Source: Phyllobacteriaceae bacterium (GTDB lineage: Bacteria > Pseudomonadota > Alphaproteobacteria > Rhizobiales > Rhizobiaceae). Taken from it: a stretch of 7,932 nucleotides of DNA. Shown here piece by piece: positions 7,475 through 7,932 of this stretch. Positions within the stretch are counted from its first letter, which is position 1. Each line of letters begins with the position of its first letter. Under the pieces are notes generated by a model that was not told where the DNA came from, ran no database searches, and saw nothing but the letters and a program-made list of their open reading frames with translations. The stretch lies in contig JAHEGF010000154.1 of the NCBI GenBank assembly GCA_024645155.1, positions 1-7,932 on the forward strand. The letters run 5' to 3'. Both the position numbers and the translations under genes were made by a program.

Positions 7475-7932
7475 TCAACCCCGCAACATCATGGCAACAA
7501 CGTCGCCGCGATCCAGTATGCCCGCAGTCTTTCCACTGCCATTGACTACACGAATTTGCGTGACACCATCGAGGAAAAGAGGTGCTGCATCGGCAATCGT
7601 AGCCGATGCCGCAATCGTCTCGTCAGGAAGTTTCTTGCCTTTTGCTGGGTTCATTACGGTCGCCACCCGCACAACCTTGGCCTTGGCAACATTGCGTGTG
7701 AATTCCGCGACATAATCGGTAGCCGGGTTCAAAACGATGTCTTCGGGCGTGCCCGCCTGTACGATCTCGCCGTCTTTCATGATCGCAATCCGGTCGGCCA
7801 GGCGGATAGCTTCATCGAAATCATGGGTGATAAAGACGATGGTTTTTTTCAGGACCGACTGCAGACGTATGAACTCGTCCTGCATTTCGCGGCGTATCAG
7901 CGGATCAAGCGCCGAAAACGGCTCGTCGAGGA
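7475..7932 (-). CDS. ProV/OpuAA-type ABC transporter ATP-binding protein (C-terminal part; N-terminus beyond right edge)
   Basis: The frame enters at the right edge already inside the Walker B/D-loop region: LDEPFSALDPLIRREMQDEF. It continues for about 151 residues to a TGA at 7477-7475. FITHDFDEAIRLADRIAIM contains the switch histidine, and the following GEIVQAGTPEDI is the usual end of an ABC domain. The text closely follows ProV (DEAFSALDPLIR, THDLDEAMRIGDRIAIM). After the ABC domain only about 75 residues remain, ending in a CBS-like segment (QIRVVNGSGKTAGILDRGDV). ProV has two CBS repeats, so this one looks like a single-CBS form. It would energise the fused permease just downstream. The Walker A and signature motifs lie outside the window. 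The internal methionine at 7885 is not the start, since conserved ABC sequence continues upstream of it in frame. Confidence 0.9.
   Translation of the reverse strand, partial: LDEPFSALDPLIRREMQDEFIRLQSVLKKTIVFITHDFDEAIRLADRIAIMKDGEIVQAGTPEDIVLNPATDYVAEFTRNVAKAKVVRVATVMNPAKGKKLPDETIAASATIADAAPLFLDGVTQIRVVNGSGKTAGILDRGDVVAMMLRG
7479..7482 (-). promoter_or_regulatory. Weak ribosome binding site deciding the permease start
   Basis: GGGG on the minus strand, in the last codons of the ATPase gene, is six bases before the ATG at 7472. It directly abuts the alternative TTG at 7478, which argues for the ATG start. With that start there are two bases between the ATPase stop and the permease start. Confidence 0.45.

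Noticed and set aside
7476..7478. TTG start for the permease
   Set aside because: It abuts the GGGG element with no spacing, whereas the ATG at 7472 has a six-base spacing. The difference is only two residues.

Overview
The window looks like part of a chromosome from a marine- or soil-type alphaproteobacterium (Rhizobiales or Rhodobacterales grade). I base this on the moderately high GC, the codon style, and the gene families present: fused FAD/GcvT demethylating dehydrogenases with a ProU-type transporter. The taxonomic call is inference. No rRNA, tRNA, mobile element or CRISPR was seen.

All real genes lie on the minus strand, so the operon reads from the right edge to the left edge. In transcription order they are: (1) the C-terminal third of a ProV/OpuAA-type ABC ATPase, cut by the right edge; (2) a long permease made of two ProW-like permease units fused in tandem; (3) a 301-residue choline-kinase-like (APH-fold) phosphotransferase; (4) a complete 817-residue dimethylglycine/sarcosine-dehydrogenase-like flavoprotein with a C-terminal GcvT-type folate domain; (5) a second, paralogous flavoprotein of the same architecture, intact for 695 residues and cut by the left edge. 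The fifth gene is a continuous open frame. It is a long gene leaving the window, not a broken one.

No intergenic space exceeds 3 bases. Two junctions are ATGA overlaps, one has a 2-base gap and one a 3-base gap. There is therefore no room for an internal promoter or terminator, and the five genes are almost certainly one translationally coupled transcription unit whose promoter lies beyond the right edge.

The genes suggest uptake of a methylated amine or betaine-like compound, followed by oxidative N-demethylation with the one-carbon units passed to tetrahydrofolate. Two tandem dehydrogenases would suit two successive demethylations, such as dimethylglycine to sarcosine to glycine. The unexplained member is the choline-kinase-like gene, coupled at both ends between transporter and dehydrogenases. 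It suggests that the imported compound, or a by-product, carries a hydroxyl that is phosphorylated. That combination is the best candidate here for an undescribed pathway. A periplasmic binding protein and any betaine or choline oxidising enzymes are not in the window.
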